A stretch of DNA of 64,000 nucleotides from Amaurobius ferox (taxonomy: Eukaryota; Arthropoda; Arachnida; Araneae; Amaurobiidae): assembly GCA_951213105.1 (NCBI GenBank), contig OX578138.1, forward strand, positions 63,172,826 to 63,236,825. Reading direction: 5' to 3'. The translations under genes were made by a program, and so were the position numbers. The notes below the pieces were generated by a model. The model worked only from the letters and a program-made list of their open reading frames with translations, had not been told where the DNA came from and searched no databases. Shown piece by piece: positions 35,573 through 45,694 of the stretch. Every line of letters starts with the position of its first letter. The first letter of the stretch is position 1.

Positions 35573-36334
35573 GCCCCTAGGGGTAATTACCCCCCACCCC
35601 AAGGGAGCTAATAACGTCAAGAGCACAAAAATTATTTCACTGCTATTTTTCACTATATTCATTGAAAGTACTAAGTACCGTATTCATAGATCCATCAATA
35701 ATTTTTAAAATGTAAAATTTGGCTTAAATTTAGAAATTTTCGATCACATTTCAAATACTTCTATCCAGTTCTAGATTTTCTGACAGCTACCGTGTATAAA
35801 AGCCATCTACCACAGACAGACGGACTGACATCAATTAAATGAACAAAACGTGTTAAGGAAGTCCTAAAACATATATTGACATCAAAATCTCGAAATCGAA
35901 AACTTTCGTGAAAACAGTACTTTTTCACGCTACTCATGAGAAAATAATGATGAGTAATAATGGAAACAATGCTTTCTCGTTTTGTCAAAAATTGGGTGCC
36001 ATTTAAGAATATACAAAATTGATTTTAATGTTTTAAACTCTTTTCTTTCCAAAAAGAGCTAAAATGTTTCTATTCAAGTGAGCTTTTGCTTCATTTTATT
36101 TACTCTCACCAAAATATCTTCTTATCTACAACAAACAGATATAAACAGTAAACAAAGAAAACATTTGGTAGGAAGTCCAGTGTCTAAGTTAATATATTTT
36201 TTTAACGAAATTGCTATACTTTTCGAGGTGTCGCATTGAAGAAGATTGAAAATTTTCCATTTTTAAAGTTCCTAATGCTTATATCTCGAAAAATATACAC
36301 ATACACAGTAAATAGTAATTTGTAGACTTTGTTA

Positions 36335-36465
36335 TATAATATAACATATTATTATATAATATGTTATATAATAATATGATATGTTATATAATATAATATA
36401 TTATTATATAACATATTATATAATAATATGTTATACTACATAACATATTATTATATATAAAACTC
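36335..36465. repeat. AT-only palindromic cluster
   Basis: About 130 bases of TATTATATAA, CATATTA and TGTTATATAA words are arranged as overlapping inverted repeats. The tract could extrude as a cruciform. Confidence 0.7.
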
Positions 36466-36853
36466 ATAAGATTTGAATAATTTGATTTCAGATTGAATTC
36501 TTAATTTTCGGACTATAATGCTTATAATTTCAATAATTTAATGTTTTACCTGCAAAAGTTCTCCAATGAGTGAGAAAGCACAGTTTTCCCTGTAATGTAA
36601 GTTAATGATGTAAATTAATGATAATGTAAATTAATGAAAGTGACACGTAATTGATAGATTAATTATTAAAATATTTTAATACATAGACTATGACGCTTAA
36701 TGAAGATGCTATCAATATTGATAATTGTTTATTTAGAGTTGCGCGAAATATAAGTTAATTGAGTAGTTTGAAACAGTTTTACATGTTGCCATCTGGAAAA
36801 TCGTCAAATATACATTTCAACGATAAAAATACAATACCATGCATCTTATACAT

Positions 36854-37632
36854 TATTACTTTCATTATATACGTAATGTATTAGGAAAGTATTGTGTCGA
36901 GCAAAAAGCACAATCCGTGAATACTGGAAGCCTATTGGTTTAAAACACAATCGAATGTTCAGAACCCCCTAAATTTTCGAGTGAAATTTTGAAAAAATCA
37001 TCAAAAAATCAAAACCTTTAATAAAGTTACGCAAACAGACATTTCTTATGTAATTTTTCCTTATAAAACGATTAACATAAACTTTAGAACGCTAGCATGA
37101 AACACATTTCCCAAATAAATTGCACATTTCCCAAATATATTGCACATTTCCCAAATAAATTTAGCAAAAAATCCCATAAATTAAAAAAAATATATTAACT
37201 GTTGAGAAACATGTTCACTTTTCATATGCAATATCATGCGATAAATTGGGTGACATCATTCTCGTGGATCTAACTCGTGCCATTCACGAGAAAAGATACT
37301 TTGTGTACTACTTTTGTATTTGCACGCCAATAGTCATTTATCTGCTGTAAGAATAACTTATTTCTCCGCCCATGACGCTTGGCGAGATTTTAGCGACGAA
37401 TTTAGCGGAATGTCGCCAACTTGGCGACGTTTTTAAATGTTGCCAAATTAAAGAAAATCTCGCCAAATGGATAAAAATGACGCTAAATCAATGAAAATGA
37501 CGACTAATTGAAGAAAATTCAATATCTTGGAATGCATATAAGTATCTACTATAAGAATAACATTTTTTTAACTATAAAAGTAGTACATTTATTGCATTAT
37601 ACAAGGAAAGTCATGTGCTGCCCACATCAGAT
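36854..37632 (-). mobile_element. family B HINE-like element, copy B1
   Basis: Family B is about 0.9 kb. Its 5' end reads TCTGATGTGGGCAGCACATG after an oligo-A, then ACTTTCCTTATA. Its 3' end is a hairpin of ACTTTCCTTATA and its complement. A (CA)n tract of variable length lies about 150 bases before the 3' end, and a cluster of TTGGCGA/TCGCCAA words lies near the 5' third. In this minus-oriented copy the (CA)n tract is missing and a 22-bp phrase with ACATTTCCCAAATA is repeated three times at 37085-37160. Confidence 0.72.
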
Positions 37633-38740
37633 TTTTCATATTAAAATTTAAATTTTATTTAGGCGTTCTGGTTCTGAGATTTTCGACACATTCGTGAATA
37701 TTATTCTCCTTAGAACATTTCCACTATGAAATATTTATTCATAAAATATATCTAGAAAACTAAAACGGCATATCCCAGGAGAATCTCTCGCTGCCCGGTA
37801 TAATTGATGCCATGGCCCGGAACCCGGCTGTAGTCTCACTGTTCAGAAACATTGCTCTAGATAAATCATTAACGGCGACAGATTTAGTAATATTTTTATC
37901 GCATTTTAACAGTGGCATCAAGAAAACTTGCTATGAGCCACAATTTTTAGAGACTCATTGGAGACTAACAAATTACATTCCAGCCGACATCCAATTTCAT
38001 AAAGATCTTTATTAAATTAAGATTAAAACTACTGAAATAATCCTCATTAAAAAGTATATAAGAGAGTATATACGCGTGTATTTTTTGTTCGTGCCAAAAA
38101 TTTTGCCATACACTTTTTACTGAAAAGGGTTCCTCAAAACATATATTTCTCCGGATCTACAACATATAGAGATTAGATAGTGACTGATATAGATTCAGCA
38201 TCAAATTCTGGAGGAGATAAGGGGTTCTCTGAGAATTTCCGATTTTGGTTCAAAAGATTTACTCAAAACATCTTAAGATTGACTTTAGATAGAGTTTAGA
38301 CGGTGATTGTTATGGATTCAGCATTGAATTCCAGAAAGGGTTGGAGGAATAAACTAATAATTTCCACTTCCGGTTCTGAAGATGCCACTTGCGAGGGTTT
38401 TTTTTTCAAGCATTCGTATGACGGTACGAATTAAGTATGCAAAGGAAAATTAAAAATGTTTAATAATACCGTCAAAAATGGCATTGTCACCATATGAAGG
38501 GGCCTTCGATAATTTTTTTGTTATTATTATAACATGTAAAATCAAAACCATACCTTGTAAAATGAAAATACATGGAAATGCTATCTGGAAATACATAGAA
38601 TTCCTATCTGAAAATACATAGAATTCCTATCTGAAAATAGTTAAAATTCATATCTGGAAAACGAAGCAAGATAGGTGAAATTTTTCTATTACAAAATTAT
38701 AAAGCGTTTATCATACGTATTTAGTATGAAAAGCTTTAGT
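37633..38740. other. no gene; ~125-bp direct duplication
   Basis: Two diverged blocks at about 38143-38270 and 38271-38395 each begin CTCAAAACAT and contain GGATTCAGCAT or GATTCAGCAT and CTGAGAATTTCC or ATAATTTCC. The stretch after them (38400-38520) resembles 52480-52600. Nothing codes for protein. Confidence 0.4.
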
Positions 38741-39232
<492 letters not shown>

Positions 39233-39366
39233 AAATGTTTGTCCACCTTGTTTCGTTTTCGAGACAGGAATTCTAACTTCTTTAATTCGCCGCCTGAGAC
39301 ACCACAAACTTGCTCGATCAGTAGCGGATAGTCACTTTCCTATTAGCAGATTCTAAATTTGCAGCT

Positions 39367-39495
39367 CAAGAACATTTTAATCGAAAGTTAAAGGTCAAGA
39401 ACATTTCAATGGAAAGTTAAAGACCAAGAACATTTCAATCGAAAGTTAAAGACCGAGAACATTTCAATCGAAAGTTAAAGACCGACATTAAAGAC
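39367..39495 (+). repeat. 29-bp minisatellite, left part
   Basis: Four head-to-tail 29-bp units (39367-39482) begin CAAGAACATTTC or CGAGAACATTTC and end GTTAAAGAC, followed by a 13-bp partial unit. The same repeat, in the same orientation, continues at 42307 on the far side of the capsid cassette. Confidence 0.9.
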
Positions 39496-39511
39496 CGACA
39501 AAGATCCACCT

Positions 39512-39943
39512 GTGAAATTTGGTATTATTGAAGCAAGACAAAGAATATCTATTAAACTGAAAAAAAATTGGGTAATTGATTTTACAGAAAGTAACTTTCA
39601 TAAAATTATAGGCTTTTTAAAACCGACATATGGAAGTTATGATGAAGAAACAGAGATTGAAGGTGAACATATTTCTGATATATCTAATGGAAATGATAAT
39701 ATTTATATTCACTGTGATGTTGTAAAAGGATCTTTAATAAATCAATATAATTCAGAAGTTATATATTCTTTCACTAATAAAAACCCTCCAGGTAGTATAA
39801 TTTCAAAAGAATTTAATAATTGGATATTTTTTCCTGTTAAAGTAGATCCTGTTGAAAGAATAAAAATGAGGATTACTAATCAAAAAGGTGAATTAATAGA
39901 TTTAAATAAAGGAGCTGTAGAATTTAATTTTATTTCTTCTTAA
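39512..39943 (+). CDS. jelly-roll minor-capsid-like protein, probably 5'-truncated
   Basis: 143 codons are open from a GTG at 39512; the frame is open back to 39479 with no ATG. The true N-terminus is therefore missing, or the minisatellite junction at about 39496 has replaced it. The sequence is rich in beta-strand-forming residues. The C-terminal third has a pattern (YIHCDVVKGSLINQ, NPPGS, then RIKMRITNQKGELIDLN) that I associate with small single-jelly-roll, penton-like proteins. Those proteins accompany double-jelly-roll capsid genes in invertebrate endogenous viral or Polinton-like elements; the identification rests on recalled patterns, not on a search. The role would be a capsid vertex or minor component. 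The frame ends 4 bases before the next ATG. No intron is seen. The sequence is markedly AT-rich and has no internal stop, so the insertion is young or selected. Confidence 0.55.
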   Translation: MKFGIIEARQRISIKLKKNWVIDFTESNFHKIIGFLKPTYGSYDEETEIEGEHISDISNGNDNIYIHCDVVKGSLINQYNSEVIYSFTNKNPPGSIISKEFNNWIFFPVKVDPVERIKMRITNQKGELIDLNKGAVEFNFISS

Positions 39944-39947
39944 ATAA

Positions 39948-40073
39948 ATGAAATATAGAAAAAGTAAAAAAATACAAGGATTTTTAAAGGTTTTATTGAA
40001 ACCTAAGAATATATTAAATGAAATATTTTCTATGAAAAAGAAAGGAGGTGGTTTAAAAATTCTTCCTAAATAA
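39948..40073 (+). CDS. 41-residue basic peptide in the capsid cassette
   Basis: ATG at 39948 follows the previous stop by 4 bases, and the stop TAA at 40071-40073 abuts the ATG of the next gene. About a third of the residues are lysine or arginine. A central amphipathic or hydrophobic stretch (IQGFLKVLLKPKNILNEIF) is followed by MKKKGGGLKILPK. Small basic peptides with glycine-rich sites occur among virion core or minor proteins of adenovirus-like and Polinton-like elements. That parallel is only suggestive here, and the Gly-Gly-Gly does not fit the usual protease consensus well. Because it is so short it could be overlooked, but its exact fit between the two genes argues that it is real. Confidence 0.5.
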   Translation: MKYRKSKKIQGFLKVLLKPKNILNEIFSMKKKGGGLKILPK

Positions 40074-41405
40074 ATGATTTATGATTTAAGTGATACTCGT
40101 TATTATTATAATGATCACATTAAAAGTTATGAATTAAGAGAAATTCATCCAAAAGAACATAGTTCAGATGAGAATGCTACCTATGTTTTTCATATTAATG
40201 ATACTAAAGCAAAAATTTTATATTCTAGAGGATATCTTGAACTAAAATTAAAAATTACAAAAAATGATAAATCATCCATTGGAAACGAAAATGTGAGTCT
40301 GGTAAATGGTGGAGGTTTTATCAAAACTTTAAAAGTACATATAGGAGATACTGAAATTGAATCAAATACACAGTCAAATTTTTCAATCATGAATCATGTT
40401 TTAAGATTAATTCATTATACTCCTGATTATGTAACATCACAAGCTCAAAATGAATTTTTTTATCTAGATACATCTGATTCAGCTGACCGTAATGAGTTTA
40501 AATATGATGGTACTTTAGAAGATACTACTAAAATAACTGAATTTTTTAATAATTTGAAAATGAATAAAGATTATAACGAAGGATTCGTAAAGAGATGGGA
40601 ACTAACGAAAGATAGCAATGTCATTAAAATATGGACACCTTTAAAAGATATAATCGATTTCTTTAGAGAATATGAAAAGATAATTTCAGGTTTTGAAGTG
40701 AAAATAGAAATTCAAAGAAATGAAAATAAAAATATGATATATACTAATATAAGAAACGAAAATTATAAGGTAGTAGTTGAAGGTTTAACCTTACATTTAC
40801 CTTATATAGAATTAAAAAATTCTGCAGAAAGTTTGTTTCTGGAATCATATCTATCTAATAAAGATATAGAGGTAAATTGGGATCGATATAGATTTAAGAT
40901 GGTAGGCCCATATAGAAGCAACAGTGGATCTGTGACAGCAACTACAGCGTCAGATGAAGTTTTAAGTGTCTATGTTATTCCTCAATATGTTGAAAGAGAT
41001 AATAATTATGAAAAAAATAATATGATATTTGATCATATAGATATGGCAGAATGCTGGTTGATGATTAATAATAAACAAGTTCCTCTTATGCGTTATAAAA
41101 CAAATTTTGCCAATAAAGATTATGGTAGAGTGTATGAAGCTCTTTTACATGAAGGATTAAACGATAATAATACAGAAACAGGATTTTTGATAAATAAGAA
41201 TTTTGGTGATCTGTATCTTATTTTTCCTTTTGACTCATCATATCATGAAAACTATACCGATTTAAATAATTTAGATATTGAATTTAATTGGATAACGAAT
41301 AGTCAAAAGGAATATAAGTTTTATTTTATTTTTAAAGAAAGAAAGAGATGTTTTATAAATTTAAAAAATAAAACTATAACAATGGTTAAGAGTTTAAAAT
41401 CTTAA
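40074..41405 (+). CDS. double-jelly-roll major-capsid-like protein
   Basis: 443 codons, intronless and without stops, start at an ATG that touches the preceding stop. The protein has an N-terminal strand-rich region (residues 30-110) with NGGGFIKTLKVHIGDTEIES. A helix-containing segment with IWTPLKDIIDFFREYEKIIS lies at about 185-205, and a second strand-rich half begins near 235. No signal peptide or membrane segment is apparent until a weakly hydrophobic C-terminus. The two-part layout and the WTPLKDIIDFF-type phrase resemble the double-jelly-roll-like domain proteins of invertebrate genomes, which relate to Polinton and adintovirus capsids. It is shorter than classical Polinton capsid proteins. 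The expected role is the hexon-like shell subunit. Identification is by recalled pattern and needs a structural search. It is flanked by the basic peptide and by a cut-off fourth gene. Confidence 0.62.
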   Translation: MIYDLSDTRYYYNDHIKSYELREIHPKEHSSDENATYVFHINDTKAKILYSRGYLELKLKITKNDKSSIGNENVSLVNGGGFIKTLKVHIGDTEIESNTQSNFSIMNHVLRLIHYTPDYVTSQAQNEFFYLDTSDSADRNEFKYDGTLEDTTKITEFFNNLKMNKDYNEGFVKRWELTKDSNVIKIWTPLKDIIDFFREYEKIISGFEVKIEIQRNENKNMIYTNIRNENYKVVVEGLTLHLPYIELKNSAESLFLESYLSNKDIEVNWDRYRFKMVGPYRSNSGSVTATTASDEVLSVYVIPQYVERDNNYEKNNMIFDHIDMAECWLMINNKQVPLMRYKTNFANKDYGRVYEALLHEGLNDNNTETGFLINKNFGDLYLIFPFDSSYHENYTDLNNLDIEFNWITNSQKEYKFYFIFKERKRCFINLKNKTITMVKSLKS

Positions 41406-41415
41406 AATTAAATAA

Positions 41416-41469
41416 ATGAGTGCTTATTATCCACCTTATGATGATCAAATGAAAGAAGGACGGGGCTAG
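41416..41469 (+). pseudogene. start of a fourth cassette gene, cut by a SINE
   Basis: An ATG in the same AAATAAATG context as the other genes lies 10 bases after the capsid stop. It opens MSAYYPPYDDQMKEG. After about 15 codons the sequence changes to a GC-richer tRNA-like repeat and a stop follows. The continuation was not found beyond the repeat, so the product is unknown. Confidence 0.5.
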
Positions 41470-41760
41470 CATGCTATAGGCCCCCGGTTCAAATCTCGCC
41501 CGGGTTGGTAATCAATTCGGGTAGATGATTTAATGCCATAAAATGACGTCAGTCAGCTCTTGCCGAAGATCCTATAGAGTGACAAATCATCGAAAAATAA
41601 TAAGTGGTGGGTTGAATCTGTGGATTCTATGTCCTGTATGTTTATAAATGTTTGTATTGTCCTTGGCGCCTGATCCGAAGGTGATCTGGAACTCTGGTTC
41701 TAGAATTCTAAAACAGCTGTGGAATCAGAGTTCCAGATCACCTTAGGGTCAGATGAGCCA
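41459..41760 (+). mobile_element. tRNA-related SINE with a terminal hairpin
   Basis: The head carries a B box GGTTCAAATCTCGCC preceded by a GC-rich tRNA-like half. The 3' part holds an inverted repeat of about 28-base arms (41670-41697 and 41725-41754, core GGTGATCTGGAACTCTG and its complement) around a ~28-base loop. Composition differs from the AT-rich cassette it interrupts. I could not find a clear target duplication. Confidence 0.6.
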
Positions 41761-41802
41761 TTTTGTTATTTTTTTTTTAAAAATATCTATCTTTTGTTTT
41801 TT

Positions 41803-41828
41803 ATGGGGGGACCATAAGTCCCCCCCAT
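41803..41828. other. GC-rich short hairpin
   Basis: ATGGGGGGAC and GTCCCCCCCAT form a 10-bp stem around CATAA within very AT-rich sequence. It lies in what may be the end region of the cassette. Its function is unknown. Confidence 0.5.
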
Positions 41829-41839
41829 TTATTTTAAAG

Positions 41840-42245
41840 CTTAGAGGATTCATTTACCTATGTATGAGGGAGCCCCAAAATGGAGCGGCCTATCTTTGAT
41901 CATTTATCTAAAAAAAAAAGGCCTGATATAAAATCATGTTTTTAATATATAAAATATAAGGATTTTTTTTTTTTTTTGACGCCTTTTAAAATGACATTAT
42001 ATTTTTTAATATCTTCAAATTTATAGTATCTTTTTAGAGGATTCATTTAGAAGCGCATTTATTTAATCCTTTTCACCGTCCTATATATGTGGCTCTTTTA
42101 ATCATTTTCACGCATTTATCTAAAAAAAAGTTAAAATTTGGTCTAAATGTAAAAAAGGCCTTATTTAGATATAAAATCATGTTTTTAATATTAATATGGA
42201 TCGATACCTTTTTTTTATATATAAAAAAGATAAAAATAAGCTATA
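41840..42245. repeat. ~200-bp direct duplication beside the capsid cassette
   Basis: Two diverged copies (starting at about 41843 and 42037) share TTAGAGGATTCATTTA, a CATTTATCTAAAAAAAA run, and ATATAAAATCATGTTTTTAAT in the same order. No gene is visible, and it may be non-coding viral or element sequence. Confidence 0.6.
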
Positions 42246-42306
42246 AAATATAGTTTTTAGTATTAAATATATAGGTGTGCTCATACGTACATATATATAC
42301 TACTAC

Positions 42307-42476
42307 CGAGAACATTTCAATCGAAAGTTAAAGACCAAGAACATTTCAATCGAAAGTTAAAAACCAAGAACATTTCAATCGAAAGTTGAAGGTCAAAAAC
42401 ATTTTAATCAAAGGTTAAACGTCAAGAGTATTTCAATTGAAAATTAAAAATCAAGAACATTCGAAAGTATAAGGAC
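42307..42476 (+). repeat. 29-bp minisatellite, right part
   Basis: About six units of the same repeat as at 39367 follow in the same orientation and 29-bp register. The first three are nearly perfect and later ones increasingly diverged. The cassette therefore lies inside a formerly continuous array, or carries the repeat at both ends. Confidence 0.88.
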
Positions 42477-43457
42477 TTAGAGAGAAGCCTATCCCAATTC
42501 TCATTTAGATAGAAGTGGATATTTATGATACAGAATAGAAATATATGGAAAATCAAATGGGGCCTCTCACTCATTGTACTTTATGCCACTTTTAACGTCG
42601 GAATTTGTTCCAATTAAGCACTCAGGGCTTAATTACACCTCTTAATTTTCTGACATATACAACAAGCTCCTTTACAATATAAACATGTTTAAATATAATT
42701 CAACATCATTTCTTTCACTTAAATATCCACGAAATTAAAAATCTTACTCGCTACAGCTTTCTCGCACTTAATTTTTAATTACACAGCACTTGATTAAAAA
42801 AGAGCTCAGCCAGTTTCGCCTTCTTTTTTTTTTTTTTTCAATTTTCGAACAGGGGGCTTTACAGTGATGAAGAATTTACTTTGAAGCCCTTACAACATCT
42901 TCTCATATCCTGAAATTCGTCTTAATTATGTTAAGAATGTGTGTTCTCAACACGAGTTTTTAAAGTTATAAATTCTGCTTAATTCAGGAGAAAAAAAATT
43001 GTTTTGTGAACACGTTTAATGTTTACATTTTTATGACAAAAGAAAAAGTTTATCTTGAAAGAATACACGAGAAAAAGTTTTCAAATTAAGTTTGAAATAA
43101 ATAATATACTCATAACGCAATAAAAACTGGTTACTTTAAATATCTCGAATTCTAATAATCAGATAAAATAAGCTAAGCTCGCTGAGTAAAATGAACTAAA
43201 CTAATTAAAGTAAAATCACCAAATTTCACAAAAATCATTGGAATCCTTCGAGGTACATATCAATTGAAATTTAGCAAAAGATTCAATTAGGCATTTAATT
43301 GCAAATACAGACAACTATAACTCTTAAATCTAACTATCAAATCTCGATTCAAAATAGGAGGATGGAACCAAAACAAAAAATGTTACAAATGTAATAAAAA
43401 TTATTTATTAACAATAGACAGAAAATACAAAATGGAATTAAGAGGCATACTTGGCAA
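42477..43457. other. no recognisable feature
   Basis: AT-rich sequence, possibly including the 3' flank of the mariner relic near 43360-43457. Confidence 0.45.
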
Positions 43458-43862
43458 TCATTTTTCCACATAATCATCAAATATATTTAGGCATTTATCT
43501 GAACGCAGGACCAACTTGTTTAACCCGGCTTGGTAGAAATCACGTTCCTGCCCCTTGAGTCAGTTTTCGGCAGCTGTTTTCACATCACTGTCTGAAGATA
43601 ACCTTGTTTCAGATAAGTGTTCCTTCAATTCTGGAAAAAGGAAATAGTCACTGGATACCAAATCTGGGCTGCATGGGGGGTGGCTCCGGACTTCCCACTT
43701 GAACTTTTGCAGCATTTCTTAAGTTTGCCGAGCAGTATGGGGCCTGGCACTGTTATGCAGGAGGATGGCACTATCACTCAACATGCCCATATTCCATGCC
43801 CATAAGAAACGAATCACGGCTAGCACCTCCAAGCGAGACCACTTTTCTAAACGTCTTGTCAT
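43458..43862 (-). pseudogene. mariner transposase with an internal deletion
   Basis: The minus strand starts MTRRLEKWSRLEVLAVIRFL, the first helix of a mariner-type DNA-binding domain. It then passes in frame straight to MGMLSDSAILLHNSARPHTA, the end of the catalytic domain. Most of the DNA-binding region, the linker and the first catalytic aspartate are deleted. The second catalytic aspartate, in the HDNARPH motif, is asparagine. The third lies in SPDLVSSDYFLFP and is kept. The tail (KGQERDFYQAGLNKLVLRSD, ending YVEK) is typical. Two in-frame stops interrupt it (after ARQT and after AAEN). It is not functional. Confidence 0.85.
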
Positions 43863-44299
43863 TTCAATCACTCTGACGCGTCTGCGAACTTACACTACCT
43901 GCCCGCACAACAGTTGTAAGACAACTACCGCCATCTGTCTCCACTCTGGGGGGAAATATTCCTTCCACAATAATTACTTTTCAAATACTGCTGCTTGTAA
44001 CCTTTTCTATTGGATCCACCCTCGTATATACCCTTTTTTAATGTCTAGGCACTTTATTAACTGATCATTTGGCCATGCAGCAGCCTGATCGTGAACCATT
44101 TTTCCGTGACACTACCCCTACATACCATGGGGCGGAACACATTACACTCTTTACGGTCACAAAGACATCCATGCCCTCAGTTTGAATTTGAATCCATGGC
44201 CACAGCAGTCGAAATATCACGCGGAAACGCTTGCTTTATATCTCTCGGCTACCCAGTCGGCTTATAAAGAGATATCACTGAGAATACTTAGTATTACAG
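43863..44299. other. no recognisable gene; 5' side of the mariner relic
   Basis: The sequence upstream of the mariner start probably includes its 5' UTR. Its terminal inverted repeat could not be fixed. Confidence 0.35.
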
Positions 44300-44870
44300 C
44301 ATATATTATAAGTTATACTCACAAAAAACCACCGCTCCCAAAGCTATAAAAGCTACCACATTGCAGATAGCAGTGCGGGGGATTGGTTGTGTTTTGTTTT
44401 GATTGGTTGGGCTAAACCTGACATGCGGTATTAATGCCCAACACAATCCCCGATATTTGTTGTTGTTGTTTTGTTCTCTAGGCAGAACGTTAACTTGCAT
44501 AAAATAACATTTATTTACATCAAATTTTAATACTTTGCAGAGAGCTTTGCAGATACTTTTGCAGAGCATACTAATACTTTGCAGAGAGATTCTGCGGCAG
44601 GTCGGTCTTGTAAGCAGAGGATCCCTGGTTCGGGGCCCGACAACTCCCAACCGCCACAGCAGCATCCATAGATCAGTTCCGCGATTATCATGCGCCTTTC
44701 GTTATGGAATAGTTTGTAGAGCCCACTTCGACTACAGGAGCATGCAATTTCGTCCCAGTAGTTCAACAAAAGAGCGTCGGCTAACCAATTCGAAGATCCA
44801 GGGTTCAATACCCGGTTGGGGATGCAATGTTCTTCATAAGTTCATACATGCAATAGGAGCGCAATCTTAT
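44300..44870. repeat. unclassified GC-richer segment with tRNA-like boxes
   Basis: Two phrases resemble pol III B boxes: GGTTCGGGGCCCG near 44630 and GGGTTCAATACCC near 44804. They stand in a GC-richer stretch. A short inverted pair (GGGATTGGTTGTGTT and AACACAATCCCC) lies at 44379-44450. They may be SINE relics, but borders are not clear. Confidence 0.3.
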
Positions 44871-44907
44871 GAAATAAGTATTAAATATATGAATTTCATT
44901 TTTAAAT

Positions 44908-45653
44908 TCTGATGTGGGCAGCACATGACTTTCCCAATATAATGCAATGAATTTACTACTTTTACAATAAAAAAATAGATTATTTTTTTAGATATTCATA
45001 TTCTTTCCAAGATATTGAATTTTCGTCAATGAGTCGTTATTTTCATTGATTTAGCGCCATTTTTATCCATTTGGCGAGTTTTTCGTTAATTTAGCAACAT
45101 TTCAAAAAGTCGCCAAGTTGGCGACATTACACCAAGTTCATCGCCAAAATTTCGCCAAGCGTTATGGACGGAGAAATAAATTATTCTTACAGCAGATAAA
45201 TGACTATTGGCCTTCAAATAAAAATATTACAAAAGTATCTTTTTTCATGAATGGAACAAGTTAGATCCAAGAGAATGATATCAGCCAATTTATCGCATGG
45301 TATTACACATGAAAAGTGAACATGTTTCTCAACAGAAAATATTTTTTTTTATTTTATATGACTTTTTGATAATTTTTTTTTAAAATGTGCAATATCTCGA
45401 GAACGGTTTAAGTTAGAGTTCTAAAATTTATGTAATTCGTTTTCTAATGAAAAATTACATAAGAAATGTCTATTTACGTAACTTTATTAGAGGTCTTGAT
45501 GATTTTCTCAAAATTTCACTCGAAATTTTAGGGGGGTTCTGAACATTCGATTGCGTATAAAAACAATGGGCTTCCAGTGTTTACGGATTGTAATTTTTGT
45601 ACCAAATTTCGTTCGAATCGGTCCATTCGTTAGTCAGTTATCGTCTCCACAGA

Positions 45654-45694
<41 letters not shown>

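Noticed and set aside
37812..38015. 67-codon plus-strand frame as a gene
   Set aside because: Short, with no recognised domain. No splice signals or conserved context could be found.
39366..39495. CRISPR-like array
   Set aside because: The 29-bp units are contiguous, without spacers, and the context is eukaryotic. It is a minisatellite.
39479..42306. Complete Polinton/Maverick element
   Set aside because: I found no protein-primed polymerase, retroviral-type integrase, packaging ATPase, protease or long terminal inverted repeats in the window. Only capsid-like genes are supported.
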